A DNA stretch of 64,000 bases from Seiridium cupressi. Taxonomy: Eukaryota > Ascomycota > Sordariomycetes > Amphisphaeriales > Sporocadaceae. The stretch lies in assembly GCA_036674765.1 (NCBI GenBank), contig JARVKI010000011.1:186001-250000 (forward strand). The letters are read 5' to 3'. This document shows positions 45,401 to 55,902 of this stretch, in pieces; within the stretch, counting starts at the first letter, position 1; every line of letters starts with the position of its first letter. The notes beneath the pieces were generated by a model. That model saw only the letters and a program-made list of their open reading frames with translations, was not told where the DNA came from and did no database searches. A program made the translations under genes and the position numbers.

Positions 45401-47754
45401 AACATTGAACTCCTTCAAGTGGTCGTCAAGATTCGTGAAGTAAACCTGCGCGTCTTCGTTGGAACTTGTTCCCAGACCCTTGTAGTACTTGTAATGCCAC
45501 TTCTTGACTTCTGCTTGGTGTTGCTCCTTCCACAGTTCATATTGGGGTTGCGTGAAGAATGACAGCAGCTTTTGGGGCTTCTTTGGGTTGGGGCCTTGCC
45601 AGACTTTCACAATGGGAGTGATGAACTCTCTGAAGAATTCTGGAATTTGAAGCAGAGATGGGAATTGTACTTGGAGGAAGTTGATCAGAAGACCCTTGAT
45701 ATGACTACCATCGTGATCCTGATCGGCCATGATCATCAGGTGGCCATATCGAAGACCCTTGGTATCTGTGTAATGCGTCTTGTGCTTAAGACCGAGGAAC
45801 TGCTTGATGTTCTGGATCTCCTGGTTCTTTGTAATCTGGTCGATCGAGGCATCACGTACATTCAGCATTTTACCTCTCAGGGGGAAGACACCGATGCGAT
45901 CAGGGTCAAGAATGGCACGGCCAGCAACGGCCAAACTCTTGGCGGAATCACCCTCCGTCAGGATCAGGGTGCACTCGTGACCATGTTTGGTACCTGCCAA
46001 GTTGGCGTCGACAAGCTTTGCGTTGTTGATTCTTGATCGCTTATTACCATCACTCTTTGCCATGAGCTTGTCTGCCTTGCGTTCGGCAAAGTCAATGATG
46101 TTGGTTATGGCCTCCGTTTTGGCGATCGCCTTCAAGAAGTTGTCTGTGAGGTCACATTTGCTACCAAATTGGCTGGTTTTGGTAGTCATCTGCTCCTTTG
46201 TCTGAGATGTGAAGGCCGGGTTGGTAACCAGACAGTTGACGAAGATGAAGATGTGGTTCTTGACATGGTTGGCCTTCAGAGCATGGCCCTTCTTCTTCTT
46301 GTTCAAATGCGCAAGTAGAGAATTGCAGATCTTGTCGGCGATGTAGTTGACGTGCGTGCCGCCCTGAGTGGTGGCAATCGAGTTGACAAAGGAGACTTGC
46401 TGGAACGAACCATCCGATACAGCAAATGCAATTTCCCATCTGGGATGGCCCTTTGAGTCTTCGAGGATGACTGTGGCTTTGGGCTCAACGCCCTCTTCGG
46501 CAACTCTCTCTTCGGCGATAGCCTTGGCGTACATCTCACAGTATTTGGAGAAAGTCAACTTCAGGTGGGTGTCGTTGAGGTAAACCTTGACACCACGAAC
46601 CGTACCAGCCATATCGTAGACTCGGCGGTTGATAAGGGCTTCAAGATCATCATCGATGCCATCGGGCATGCCAAATCGGATGAAGTCGGGCTTAAAGGTG
46701 ACCCGAACAAAGTCGGCGGTTTTGCTGGAGGTGATCCTTGCCTTGTCCATCTTGCCCATGTTGTCGTGCCACGTCTGCTTGTACCTTTTACCATTCTTGG
46801 AATCTTGGCACTCCAGAGTGAACTCGGTACTGAAGACGTTACAGAGTTTGGCACCATAACCGTTTCGGCCACCAACGGTCTTCTTTTCATCATCGTCGAA
46901 GTTGGAACCAGCGAGTAGGTGTCCAAAGACGAGCTCGGGAATCATGCAGCCCTCCTTCTCATGCATCTCTACGGGAATACCCTTACCGTTGTTCTCGACG
47001 GTGATCTGGCCAGCCTCACGATCGACGGTCACCTTCATGAAGGTCATGCCGGGATCACGTTGCTTGTTGTCGGCAGCATTGACGAGGATCTCATCAAAAA
47101 TCTTGTAGAGACCCGGCACAAAGCTGACTTTGCGAAATTGCATGCGATTCAGCTCCTTGTCGAATATCCACATCTGCTGCTCCGTCCGCTCAACCGAACC
47201 AATGTATGTGTCGGGTCTTTTGATAATGTGTTCCAGCTGAGTCAGTTTCTGATAGGTCTCGGTTGCCGTCTTCTTCTTGGCTGGTTTCGACTCCGAGGGA
47301 CCATCGAGCATCATACTGTCGTTCTCGATCTCCTCCAGCGGCTTGCCGGCCGCCTTCTTTGCCGCGGGCGCCTTCTTCTGCTTCTTCGCATTTGGGGGAG
47401 TGTGAGAGAAGTCCGAGTTGTCGTCATCGACGTCTCCTTCGTCATCGCTTGCCGGCTTTGTGCGCTTCTTGGGGACGGCTTTAGTGGGCTTGAGGGTGGT
47501 CTGGACCATCTTCTTCGGGGCTGCCTTGGTTGCTGTTTTCTTCACAGCAGGCTTTGCCTTTGCCTTGGGCTTCTGCGACACGTCGAGATCAGCTCTGTTT
47601 CCCGAGGATCAAACACGTGAGTGAGAGTTGATGACAACCAGCCTCAGGCTGACACTGTTGGATAGAAACATAAACGTACCGGCTCGGGGGAGAAGCCATC
47701 TGAATCGTTCTCGACGTCATCAAAGACCGAGTCGTCCATGATGTCGGAATCCAT
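42471..47754 (-). CDS. TOP2: DNA topoisomerase II
   Basis: This ATP-dependent type IIA topoisomerase passes one duplex through another in the nucleus for decatenation and chromosome segregation. Exons 47680-47754, 44234-47572, 43909-44181 and 42471-43856 give 1690 residues, normal for filamentous fungi. The 25-codon first exon (MDSDIMDDSVFDDVEND...) joins at SPEP|KPKAKAKP. The GHKL ATPase shows NAADNKQRDPGM and GGRNGYGAKLCNVFS. TOPRIM has LILTEGDSAKSLAVAGRA at about residue 566 and MADQDHDGSHIKGLLI. The winged-helix segment SARYIHTRLSPFA carries the DNA-linking tyrosine at about residue 902. The roughly 460-residue C-terminal exon is Lys/Asp/Ser-rich with acidic runs (DDDEDEDVVEPD, DDDDDDK) and KKPRGRPAGAKSKGK, an AT-hook-like and NLS region. 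The other two introns are 52 nt. It is divergent from the APSES gene, 3.8 kb apart. Confidence 0.96.
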
Positions 47755-50700
47755 CTTGGGGTTTCGCGCGATCGCAGATGCGCTGGCTGCCGATGGAGGG
47801 GAACAGGCTGGGAGCCTGGAGTTGTCGCCAATCTGAAGACGGGCGCAAATCTGCTTTTGTGACTGAGCGAACGGCTGCTGTTCATCAACGTGGGGTTTGA
47901 GATGAACGGCAAAACGTGCGAAAAACAAGGTGGACGGAAAGGGAAAAGGATTGTGACTGTCGTGTTGTTGGGCGCAAGTGAATGTATCAGGTGGGTTGTT
48001 ATGGTCGCCTTTCGAGTATCCAATGGGTTTCGAGACGTCGTTGACCCCGGAAACGCGAGGGTCGAAGTAAACAATAAACGCGCCTGATTGGGCCCCTAAC
48101 TAGACCCCAAAATAGGATGGTCAATCTGGCACCATCAAAAACCTCTCAGTGGGAGTTTTGCCTGTGGCTGTTGCTGTTGCGCTGTGGCTGTGTACAAGTA
48201 GGAGTCTCCCGGGTCAACTTAGGTCCATATTGGGCTTAGGCGGTTTGCGGGGCAAGATACATACAGAGAAAATGCCGGCCCCACCTCGATAACTACATGT
48301 ACCAAGTAACTCAAGGAGGCCGTTACGATGTAAATGAAGTTGGCCAAAGGTAGCACGATCTCGGCTTGCCTTTTGCGTTTATTTCAGATTGGTACATTAT
48401 GTCCTCTTTGAAAGCTCCACCACAACTTCAAGCTCCGAAGCTTCTCAACAACAGAGATATTTGCCACCAAGGCGACTTCTTCCCGTTCCCGCGTTGGTTC
48501 GATTCAAGCTCAGCAAGCAATGCGAGCAGTTGGGACAAAATGTATAACAAACCACTACTCCACGCCGATGGATCTTGTAACATTCGCGACAACTCACCAG
48601 TAGAAGAACATTCCAGTGAGCTAGTCGTCTTTCTAGATCACCTAACTGGATGTAGGTCGGGTTGGGCGCTATAGGCTCGCAAGGTTCAATGTTTTATCAA
48701 GCCAATCCCAGCCAAAGTACAATCACATTTTGTCTGAGGAATCGCATATACATTGATTCTTAATTCTTAACGAATAGGATCAATCTCGTCCCCCGCCAGC
48801 ATTCATGGCAGGAGCAAGTTCAAGAAATATCGTCTATCAGAGAGAGGCTTTCGATTCAAGAGTTTTGACGGATGGAAATTCTCGACGTCCAAGTCCATGG
48901 ATTTCATATGACCTGAAGGCGCTCTGGCTATCTTGCCCTGGCATCCTTGCATAATCACACGTTCTCGTCATACATCAACACATGGCCATCCAGGGTTTGA
49001 TATCAAATCTATTGGTGTTTTCTCTCCGGCACTCATGCGCGTACGACGTAGTGTTAAGAGTTATGCTCCCGAGCTTGAAGAGTGACAAGAAAATGTCCCG
49101 ACTTCGACTGCGTACACCCGTCTTCTGCCAGATGTTGCACTGCACGCCAGGACTCAACATCCATGCCCTCCTGTCATCCTATGCAGTGCCACTGTACAAT
49201 CATCTGAAACTTTACCATTACTGGAACAAGTCCTGATGAGCTTCAGACTTGACCCAGATTGGGAAACAAGCAGGCGAGGGTGCGGAGAGGAGCCGATCGT
49301 TAGTCGAATGCCATCTCCCTTCTCTGCCGCCGGATCCATGTCCTTCATATGCTGTTCTAGTCTAGTCTTGATGCAAAGGAAGACCGGGAGAGTCTCTCCC
49401 GTCTCCATGGCTAGCACCCGTGAGAACCAGTGGGGCTGTCCTCTCCCGCCGGCTTTCAGACGCCCTCAACGGCCTGGTACAAGCAATTACACGGGTAATA
49501 AGCTTGATCTCAAGTCACTCGCGGTCGATAAGCATGTGGTTATGGATCTCATTACCCGTGCATCATTTTGTCCCATGCGACTGCTCCCCACTTGCCCTAT
49601 CCGTTTGTAGACATATGGTACTGACGTTTTGATTTGTTCTACTGTCGCGATACGACTGGCCACGCACGGTCTGCTGCAGAATTAGTGTGGCTGGGACAAC
49701 GCGTATCGACAGACAGCTCCAGGGGCCCAAAGACTCGAGCCCTCCTGGATAGTTACTTCGGTTAGTTCCAAGCAAGCGCAGCTGAATCATCAAACCAAGT
49801 ACTTAGGCCGGAATTGAGGTTGAGGTCAAGGTTGGGTCATCCCAGCCGTTCAATCTCCTCCAAAACCGACTAGTCTATTGGACTTGGGCTTTCTGCCTAT
49901 AACACCCATAATCTCGTGCCTATTGTCAGTCTACTAAAACTATCGAACCAAAATTTGCTCTACCTCATCTTAGTTTTCGAAGTCATGCCGACACGCTTCT
50001 GCAATAGGTCATATGATCTCCATCCAGAAAACCGACGGGTACGTATCCTCGCCGCGCTTCAACTGGTCACTCAAGCCGATCACGATTCTGTCAAAGACGG
50101 GCAAGTATCCGCATATTTGTGTTCCATCCGGACATGCTCTGTGCTTGTACGCAACTGAAGTCGTGGGGAAAACATGGATTATAGTGTGACGGCTGCAAGC
50201 CCCGTATCAGCCTCTGCGGATTCCAGAAGGCAGGCTTGTGCTCTCCTCGAACGAGGACCATTTGAGATTTCAAGCAAGCAGCAGAAAGACTACCATAGCT
50301 CCATAGCAATGCTCGGCTATGCACAGATACTATCCACCGGCGCAGTCGCCTTTTCGGCGGTCAGGACCAAGACAGACACTCTGAGGTTTTCTTTGATTAC
50401 GGATTCTCATCACAGAGAGCCTGGTCACGAGATATGATCTGTTGTTTCCCCTCCCGCCTCTTAGCTGGGAGTCATGGGTACACGTGTGTCGAGTCAAGCA
50501 ATCTTTGTCTAGGATCTCATCTACTCAGGGCAGTGGTCTCTTTGTTCTACCCTCCTCAGAGACCCGCCTAGCCTGGTATCTGGCGCCGCACGATATGCAG
50601 CCATCCGACAGGTTGCTTTCTGTCAAAACCTATCTATGCATTTTCAAACAGGCCTTGTCCCTGTTTGGGCTCTTGACTACCCAACATTTGCTGTGTCAAA

Positions 50701-51519
50701 CTCATTTGTTGTCTCTAGCTACAAATCCGCTGCGTCATGCGTCGTCTGTGATCGCCCCTTTCGGGCCCGTACCGTTGCCGGTGGAATGTACTGAAACGTG
50801 CCTAACCTCGATGCTGCCCTGGAGTCTACAGGTCGACTTCATACACAAGCCTCTCTGCTTAAACATACCGACGGCCATGAGACGGAGTCGACGGTGGTAT
50901 TTGGCATCCTGTGGTCCCTCGTTTCCGAAACGTCAAGCTTGGTCAGGAGGTCCATTGCAGCAGCTTGAGCCCTCCCCCCTTGGCTCACCATTTAGCTCGG
51001 CGTCTCTGTCAGTGTAAGGAGTAGATGATCCATGAACGTGTCGGCCTCGCATTGCCTCGCTACCTCCAGTCATCTGTCACTTGGTGGCTTTGAACTCGAT
51101 CTCTCAAAGAGCGGTGGACGTGCACAAACGGACTCCTCTGCTCTCACAGGTCGATTCCAAGACACATTCGACAAAGGAAGCTGCACCGAATACATCTCGT
51201 GATAAGGCTGCACCGGTCACCGCCCAGCGCTCTGCATGGAGCTGCATGACTGGATACAGTCAAGAAAGAAGCAATCTCGGAGCCCTTGTGCCAGCGTCGG
51301 CTCGCTCAGTTGCGAGGGTGATATAGACAGTCCATCTGTTTGTTTAGTTCAAAAGGACTTGGTGTTCTCCTCCATCTTCTGATCCTGCTACTGCAAGCGC
51401 TGTCTGACCTCTCCGGCCTTTCTCCCCGCGGCGTTCCCGTGATACACACCGGAGACCTCACACTTGCAGCACTTTGGCATCCATTTCCAAGACACCATCC
51501 CCACTGATCACTCACCGCT
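47755..51519. other. Long divergent region between TOP2 and the APSES gene
   Basis: No gene is supported in 3.8 kb. Frames such as 48366-48674 (+), 49236-49610 (+) and 50442-51017 (+) lack motifs, and several lack ATG starts. The TOP2 leader occupies the first few hundred bases. The rest may be an extended upstream control region of the regulator at 51520, as is common for developmental regulators. Confidence 0.5.
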
Positions 51520-53267
51520 ATGCTCTCCGTAGCCTCCCTTCTTAATCCGGCGCCTTCGGGGCCTTCGGTTCATCGGTTTCCACCTAGTCCAGCCTCATCA
51601 GCATCACCAACGACTTCCTGTGCCGATGAACCTACGTTCTTTGACCGACCGGAAATGCCGAAGAACAAGATGGCAAAGGACGCCGCCGTATTCACCAAGG
51701 GGAAAGCTAAGGGTGTGGTCAATTTCTACCCATTTGAAAGACTCGACGATGCCTCCTCTACTCGCGAAACCAGGAAGTATCAAGTGTTCCCTCTCGGGAA
51801 GATACAGGAGTATTGTCGCCACATCCCCTACAACAGTGGGAAGAAGGATTTCTTCGAAAAGACTCGTCGGGAAAGCTTCGAAGGTAAACGAGCATTCCCC
51901 AGGTTCGCAGAAATCGGATATTGAAAAAAGAAATTGCTGATCCAATCACAGTCTTTCAATACGTTTTCAAGATCCCTGGCGACGAGGCCGAGTATGCCGT
52001 CATGTGGGATTACAATGTTGGCCTCGTCCGCATGACTCCTTTCTTCAAATGTTGCAAATACTCCAAGGCAAGTCAAGTCTCGTTTAGAACAAGCTTCCCT
52101 TACCTAGACTGACACACTCTAGACAACGCCAGCTAAGATGCTCAACCTGAATCCTGGTCTCAAGGAGATAACCCACAGCATCACTGGAGGTTCGATCATG
52201 GCACAAGGTGAGCGATATAAACAGCTTGATTCTACAGTATACAACGACAGTCCCTGATGCCATATCCAGGTTATTGGATGCCGTACCAGTGTGCAAAGGC
52301 TGTATGCGCGACTTTCTGCCACCATATCGCAGGGGCATTGATTCCCATCTTCGGCCCTGACTTTCCCTCCCAATGCATACCTCCTGAAGCCCCTGAGCAT
52401 GGGCGCATGATAATCGATCCCAACATTGTTATGCAATCGACCAGAGAGGCAGAACACTTCCGACGACTGTATACCAACATGGTCACGTCTGCGGGTAGCG
52501 CAAGTCCGAAGAGGGATCGCAAGGTCCTCAGAAGTCCCTACGATGATAGTAGCCACAACGCACGCCCTCGTATTCGACGACCTTTCATCAACTCCGATAG
52601 CCCCTATGGCACCGACACCGAGGGCGAATCTTCTTTGGCAGTCGACCGTAGGATTCCGAATCGGTTTCACTATGTATCTATACCCCCTCTTGCCCCTCAT
52701 CGGGTCGCCAATGGCTGGACACCGGCCAACATGCCATCCCATCATCACGAATCTCCATCGCCGAGCAACTGGTTGAGTGCCGTTCCGCGATTCGCGAGTA
52801 CACAGTCATATAACCAAAGCCATAACCACCACTCTCTACCGCGCTCACAACCTCCCCCTCTGCCGCCGCCGCCACCTCAAGGCTACCCTCATCACCACCA
52901 CCATTATCATCACGGCCATACACATCAACACCAGCATCCACATACCTATAGTGCAGCAGCTCAGCACCACTGGCGGCAACCCAAACGCTCGGCTGAGCAC
53001 ATCGATGCGGAGTACGAGTACGATGGTGGAGAGAGCCGGACCGTCACTGGCCCTAACACAGCTGCAACTACTCCCCTCCAGGACAGGGCATCGGACACTA
53101 ACCTGGGCGCCGAGAAGAACGCAGCTCTTATGTTGATGAACCTGAGTGTTCGCGACACAAGTTCTAAGAGGGGTGGTCGCGATGGAAGTGGCGTGGCATC
53201 AGAGAATACATCGCCTGTGGATGTTGCATTCCCGAGAGTCAAGCGATCGCGGGCTAATTCGTTGTAA
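51520..53267 (+). CDS. APSES/KilA-N DNA-binding transcription factor (Xbp1-like)
   Basis: This is a nuclear regulator of 520 residues with exons 51520-51883, 51952-52067, 52123-52207 and 52270-53267. Residues about 50-215 form an APSES-type KilA-N domain. It includes [51 protein letters not shown] and [20 protein letters not shown], then [10 protein letters not shown]. This resembles the Xbp1-type branch rather than StuA or Mbp1, and no ankyrin repeats follow. The C-terminal half is low-complexity: a polyproline stretch ([12 protein letters not shown]), then a histidine-rich run (about residues 395-425, alternating His with Tyr, Gln or Thr), ending in the basic cluster [10 protein letters not shown]. 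Intron 2 (52068-52122) starts with GCAAGT, a GC-AG intron; no GT donor keeps the frame. A very long upstream region precedes it. Confidence 0.88.
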
Positions 53268-53653
53268 CATGATGTAGTGATTAGTTCTGTGAAGGCGAGA
53301 TTTGCACACAAGGAGTTAGGCTTTGTTTCTCCCTCACGTACTTGACATCATTTGGGTTGGAGTTCTTCCTCGCGATATCTGGATTGGTTTGGGTTCTATG
53401 GAAAGCATGGCAAGGAAAGGACAACTACTTATTCGTAATCCGCTGTTTTCTCTGCTTCTTGTGCTAGGATGGATGGTCGTGATAATCGGTCTAAAAGACT
53501 GGCCCATCTAATCAATAAAAGTGTTTCACGTCCGACAGCTCATCAATCCACTTTGTGCACGCATTTACTTCCATCTTTCGTTTTTTTTTTTCTTTTTTTT
53601 TTTTTTTTTTCTTTCTTTTGCTGTTCTCATTTATTATTGCTCAGATCTATTGA
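53268..53653. other. Convergent spacer
   Basis: This is the 3' flank of the APSES gene (+) and of CNS1 (-). Apart from the T-rich tract, nothing is seen. Confidence 0.6.
53581..53610. repeat. T-rich tract (T11 C T18)
   Basis: This near-homopolymer lies in the convergent spacer between the APSES gene and CNS1. Its length is prone to slippage. Confidence 0.8.
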
Positions 53654-54991
53654 CTAGCCACCCCGCTCCGCTGCCTTCTTGCTCTTATACTCCTGGACCC
53701 AGCTCTCTGCCTTAGCCTTTGGCAACACAAACAACCGCACCACGTCATCGATGACCTCCACTTTGTCCGATGATAGAATTTTCAGCAGCGGTACCTTCTT
53801 GCCGACCTTGATGAGGCCTCCGCTCACCGTGTCCATGTAGCACTCCACACCCGCCAACGTGTATTCCTTCTTCTGATCCCACGGCAGCGGGAAGACGTAT
53901 CCCAGGTGATCGGCCAGCGTCTCCTGCTCGTTAAAAGCCTTAATGAAATCCGTCTCCAGGTCTGCCGGGTACAGCAGGACGGTCGGGAAAGCCAGCGAGC
54001 TGGTCGGGTCGTCCTCGTCGGGGACTAGCCGCACTTTGGCGTCCTCCATCTCCGGCGGCTGCGGCGTACTCCTCGTCTTGATCCCACGCGCCTTGAGCGC
54101 AGCCTTCAGCAGCATCTCGCGCCTCTTTTCCTTGGCCAGACGCTCGTTCTCGCGCTTGTTGCGGGCCGTGACCTCGGCGCTCTTGGAAATGATTTCCTTC
54201 GCGACCGCCTGCAGGGCCTTGTTCGACTCGTCCAGCGCCAAGCCCCGCGCACACGCATCATCCGCCTCCTCGATCCGCTCCACCGCCAGCAGCGCTTTTG
54301 CCGACCGGTACAGCGCCTTCACATTCGCCGGGTTGATCTTCAGCGCGGCGGCGCCGTCGAGCCAGCAGCTGCGATAGTTCTTGGTCTCGAGATGACATGC
54401 CGCGCGGTTGACGTGCAGGCTCTCGAGCATGGCCCTCTGGCTCGCGATCTCCTCGTCTGAGTCCGGCTCCTGCTTGGCCGCCTCAGCCGGGTCGATCCTG
54501 CGGCCCTGCAGATCGTAGCCCCGGCGCTTGCGCTCCTCGGCGGCGAGCACCAGGATGCCCTTGCCGTAGAACTCCCTCGCGTCGTTCCACTTCTTCTGGC
54601 GGAAACACTCGTTGCCGCGCTCCTTGAACTCGGTCGCAACCTCGAGCGGCGTTCCCTCATATGCCAGCGCCTTCAGAGCCTCCGTGTCGTCATTCTCGTC
54701 GAGCTCGGTCATGAAAAGCGGTGACTTCTTGAGCTCGGCGGCGACCTCATCAACGGTCTTGTTCTGTGTCCATGCTCGCGCCGGGCTCAAGGCTGGACCG
54801 TTGGGGCCAGGACCAGCCTCGGCGGCAGCTCTGAGTTTTGTGAGGATTGGGTTCTCTGGCAGACCGTCCACGACATTCTTTGACGGCAGAATGTTTTTGC
54901 TTTTGGGTTGTGATGATGGTGTGGATGAGTCGTCCCCCGAGACCCGCAGCTTCTCAGCTACCTCGTCCGTGATTTCCTCCAGTTGCACCAT
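53654..54991 (-). CDS. CNS1: TPR cochaperone of Hsp90, Cns1/TTC4 family
   Basis: A single-exon gene encodes 445 residues, slightly longer than yeast Cns1. The segment ALKALAYEGTPLEVATEFKE is characteristic of the family and leads into the TPR array (about residues 120-270). The array shows RGNECFRQKKWNDAREFYGK, LHVNRAACHLETKNYRSCWL and NVKALYRSAKALLAVERIEE with carboxylate-clamp-type Lys/Asn/Arg residues. A basic helix (RNKRENERLAKEKRREM) and the Cns1/TTC4 C-terminal wheel domain follow, with FPTVLLYPADLETDFIKAF and HLGYVFPLPWDQKKEYTLAG. It should bind the EEVD tail of Hsp90 and Hsp70 in the cytosol. The GC-rich third positions contrast with the APSES gene next door. Identification is firm. 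Confidence 0.93.
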   Translation of the reverse strand: MVQLEEITDEVAEKLRVSGDDSSTPSSQPKSKNILPSKNVVDGLPENPILTKLRAAAEAGPGPNGPALSPARAWTQNKTVDEVAAELKKSPLFMTELDENDDTEALKALAYEGTPLEVATEFKERGNECFRQKKWNDAREFYGKGILVLAAEERKRRGYDLQGRRIDPAEAAKQEPDSDEEIASQRAMLESLHVNRAACHLETKNYRSCWLDGAAALKINPANVKALYRSAKALLAVERIEEADDACARGLALDESNKALQAVAKEIISKSAEVTARNKRENERLAKEKRREMLLKAALKARGIKTRSTPQPPEMEDAKVRLVPDEDDPTSSLAFPTVLLYPADLETDFIKAFNEQETLADHLGYVFPLPWDQKKEYTLAGVECYMDTVSGGLIKVGKKVPLLKILSSDKVEVIDDVVRLFVLPKAKAESWVQEYKSKKAAERGG

Positions 54992-55902
54992 TCTGATCCA
55001 AGTGGTGGGTTTTACACCGACTCTTCAGTCAGCAAGTCTTGCAAGTAGAAGTAGCAGGAGAATGACTATACTGCAATTTTGCAAAATGACCAAAGAGTGG
55101 TTGGGCTTGCTTCTCATGAGAAGTTCGAATGACTGCACGCAAGTCCCACTTTTCCTCAAATTCGTAGTTGGTGTGGGGCTGTCGACTGCCACGAATTGGG
55201 AAGGAGTTGATACATAGTCGGGGGTATGCAGATACCGGATCGGGTATACTACTGCTCTACTGCTTGTTTTCTGTCGTCGGCTTCATGATTGGGCAATATT
55301 CAGAGTTAATGTAAATCGTGATTATAGATGTCTAACTATTGTGATGATGCACTCCTGCATGGCTGCAGATAAAGATTCTTACAAGAATTCAAATGAAAAA
55401 GAAAATAATAAGAAAATGACAAAAAGTTCAGGCCAGTGGTTACTGGAACCGCCGACCCTATGAAAATTGTGATTACAGTTTTCTGGCCACAAACGCCCGG
55501 TCACGCTTTACCCACTAGGCGAACAGCCCTGAACTGCTGCCTAAGGTTCTGGAAGCACAGGTCCCCTCCGCAGAGGGATCCAGCTTGCAATGGTTGAGAA
55601 ACGAAGAGGTTATTAGGGTTTATCAGGAGACATGGCAAATGTTCACAGGGTGAGCAAGTAGTCGTAGCTGCAAGTTTATCACTGAGCTCAAGCTTTGACG
55701 ACGATACCTAAAATAGTCACCGATCGCCAAGGACCAAGTAAATTGCAGAACTATGTATTTGCACACCCATCTCGGAGACCTTTCCAGGTTTGCCTATACA
55801 TGCAGACAGATGGCATATAATATAACCAATCAACTACAGTGGTAGTTCATGGTCGATGATTTAAACGCATCTTCTGCCTAGTGTTTTCCGAAATAAATCC
55901 AC
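54992..55902. other. Intergenic, CNS1 upstream and protease downstream flank
   Basis: No gene is supported. It contains an A-rich stretch around 55388-55426. Confidence 0.55.

Noticed and set aside
43020..47620. Long antisense frames on the plus strand under TOP2
   Set aside because: They mirror the strongly biased codons of TOP2 (Lys, Asp and Ser runs) and are shadows of the real gene.
50442..51017. 191-codon plus-strand frame upstream of the APSES gene
   Set aside because: No ATG at its listed start, no motif, and odd composition. It is treated as part of the upstream or leader region.
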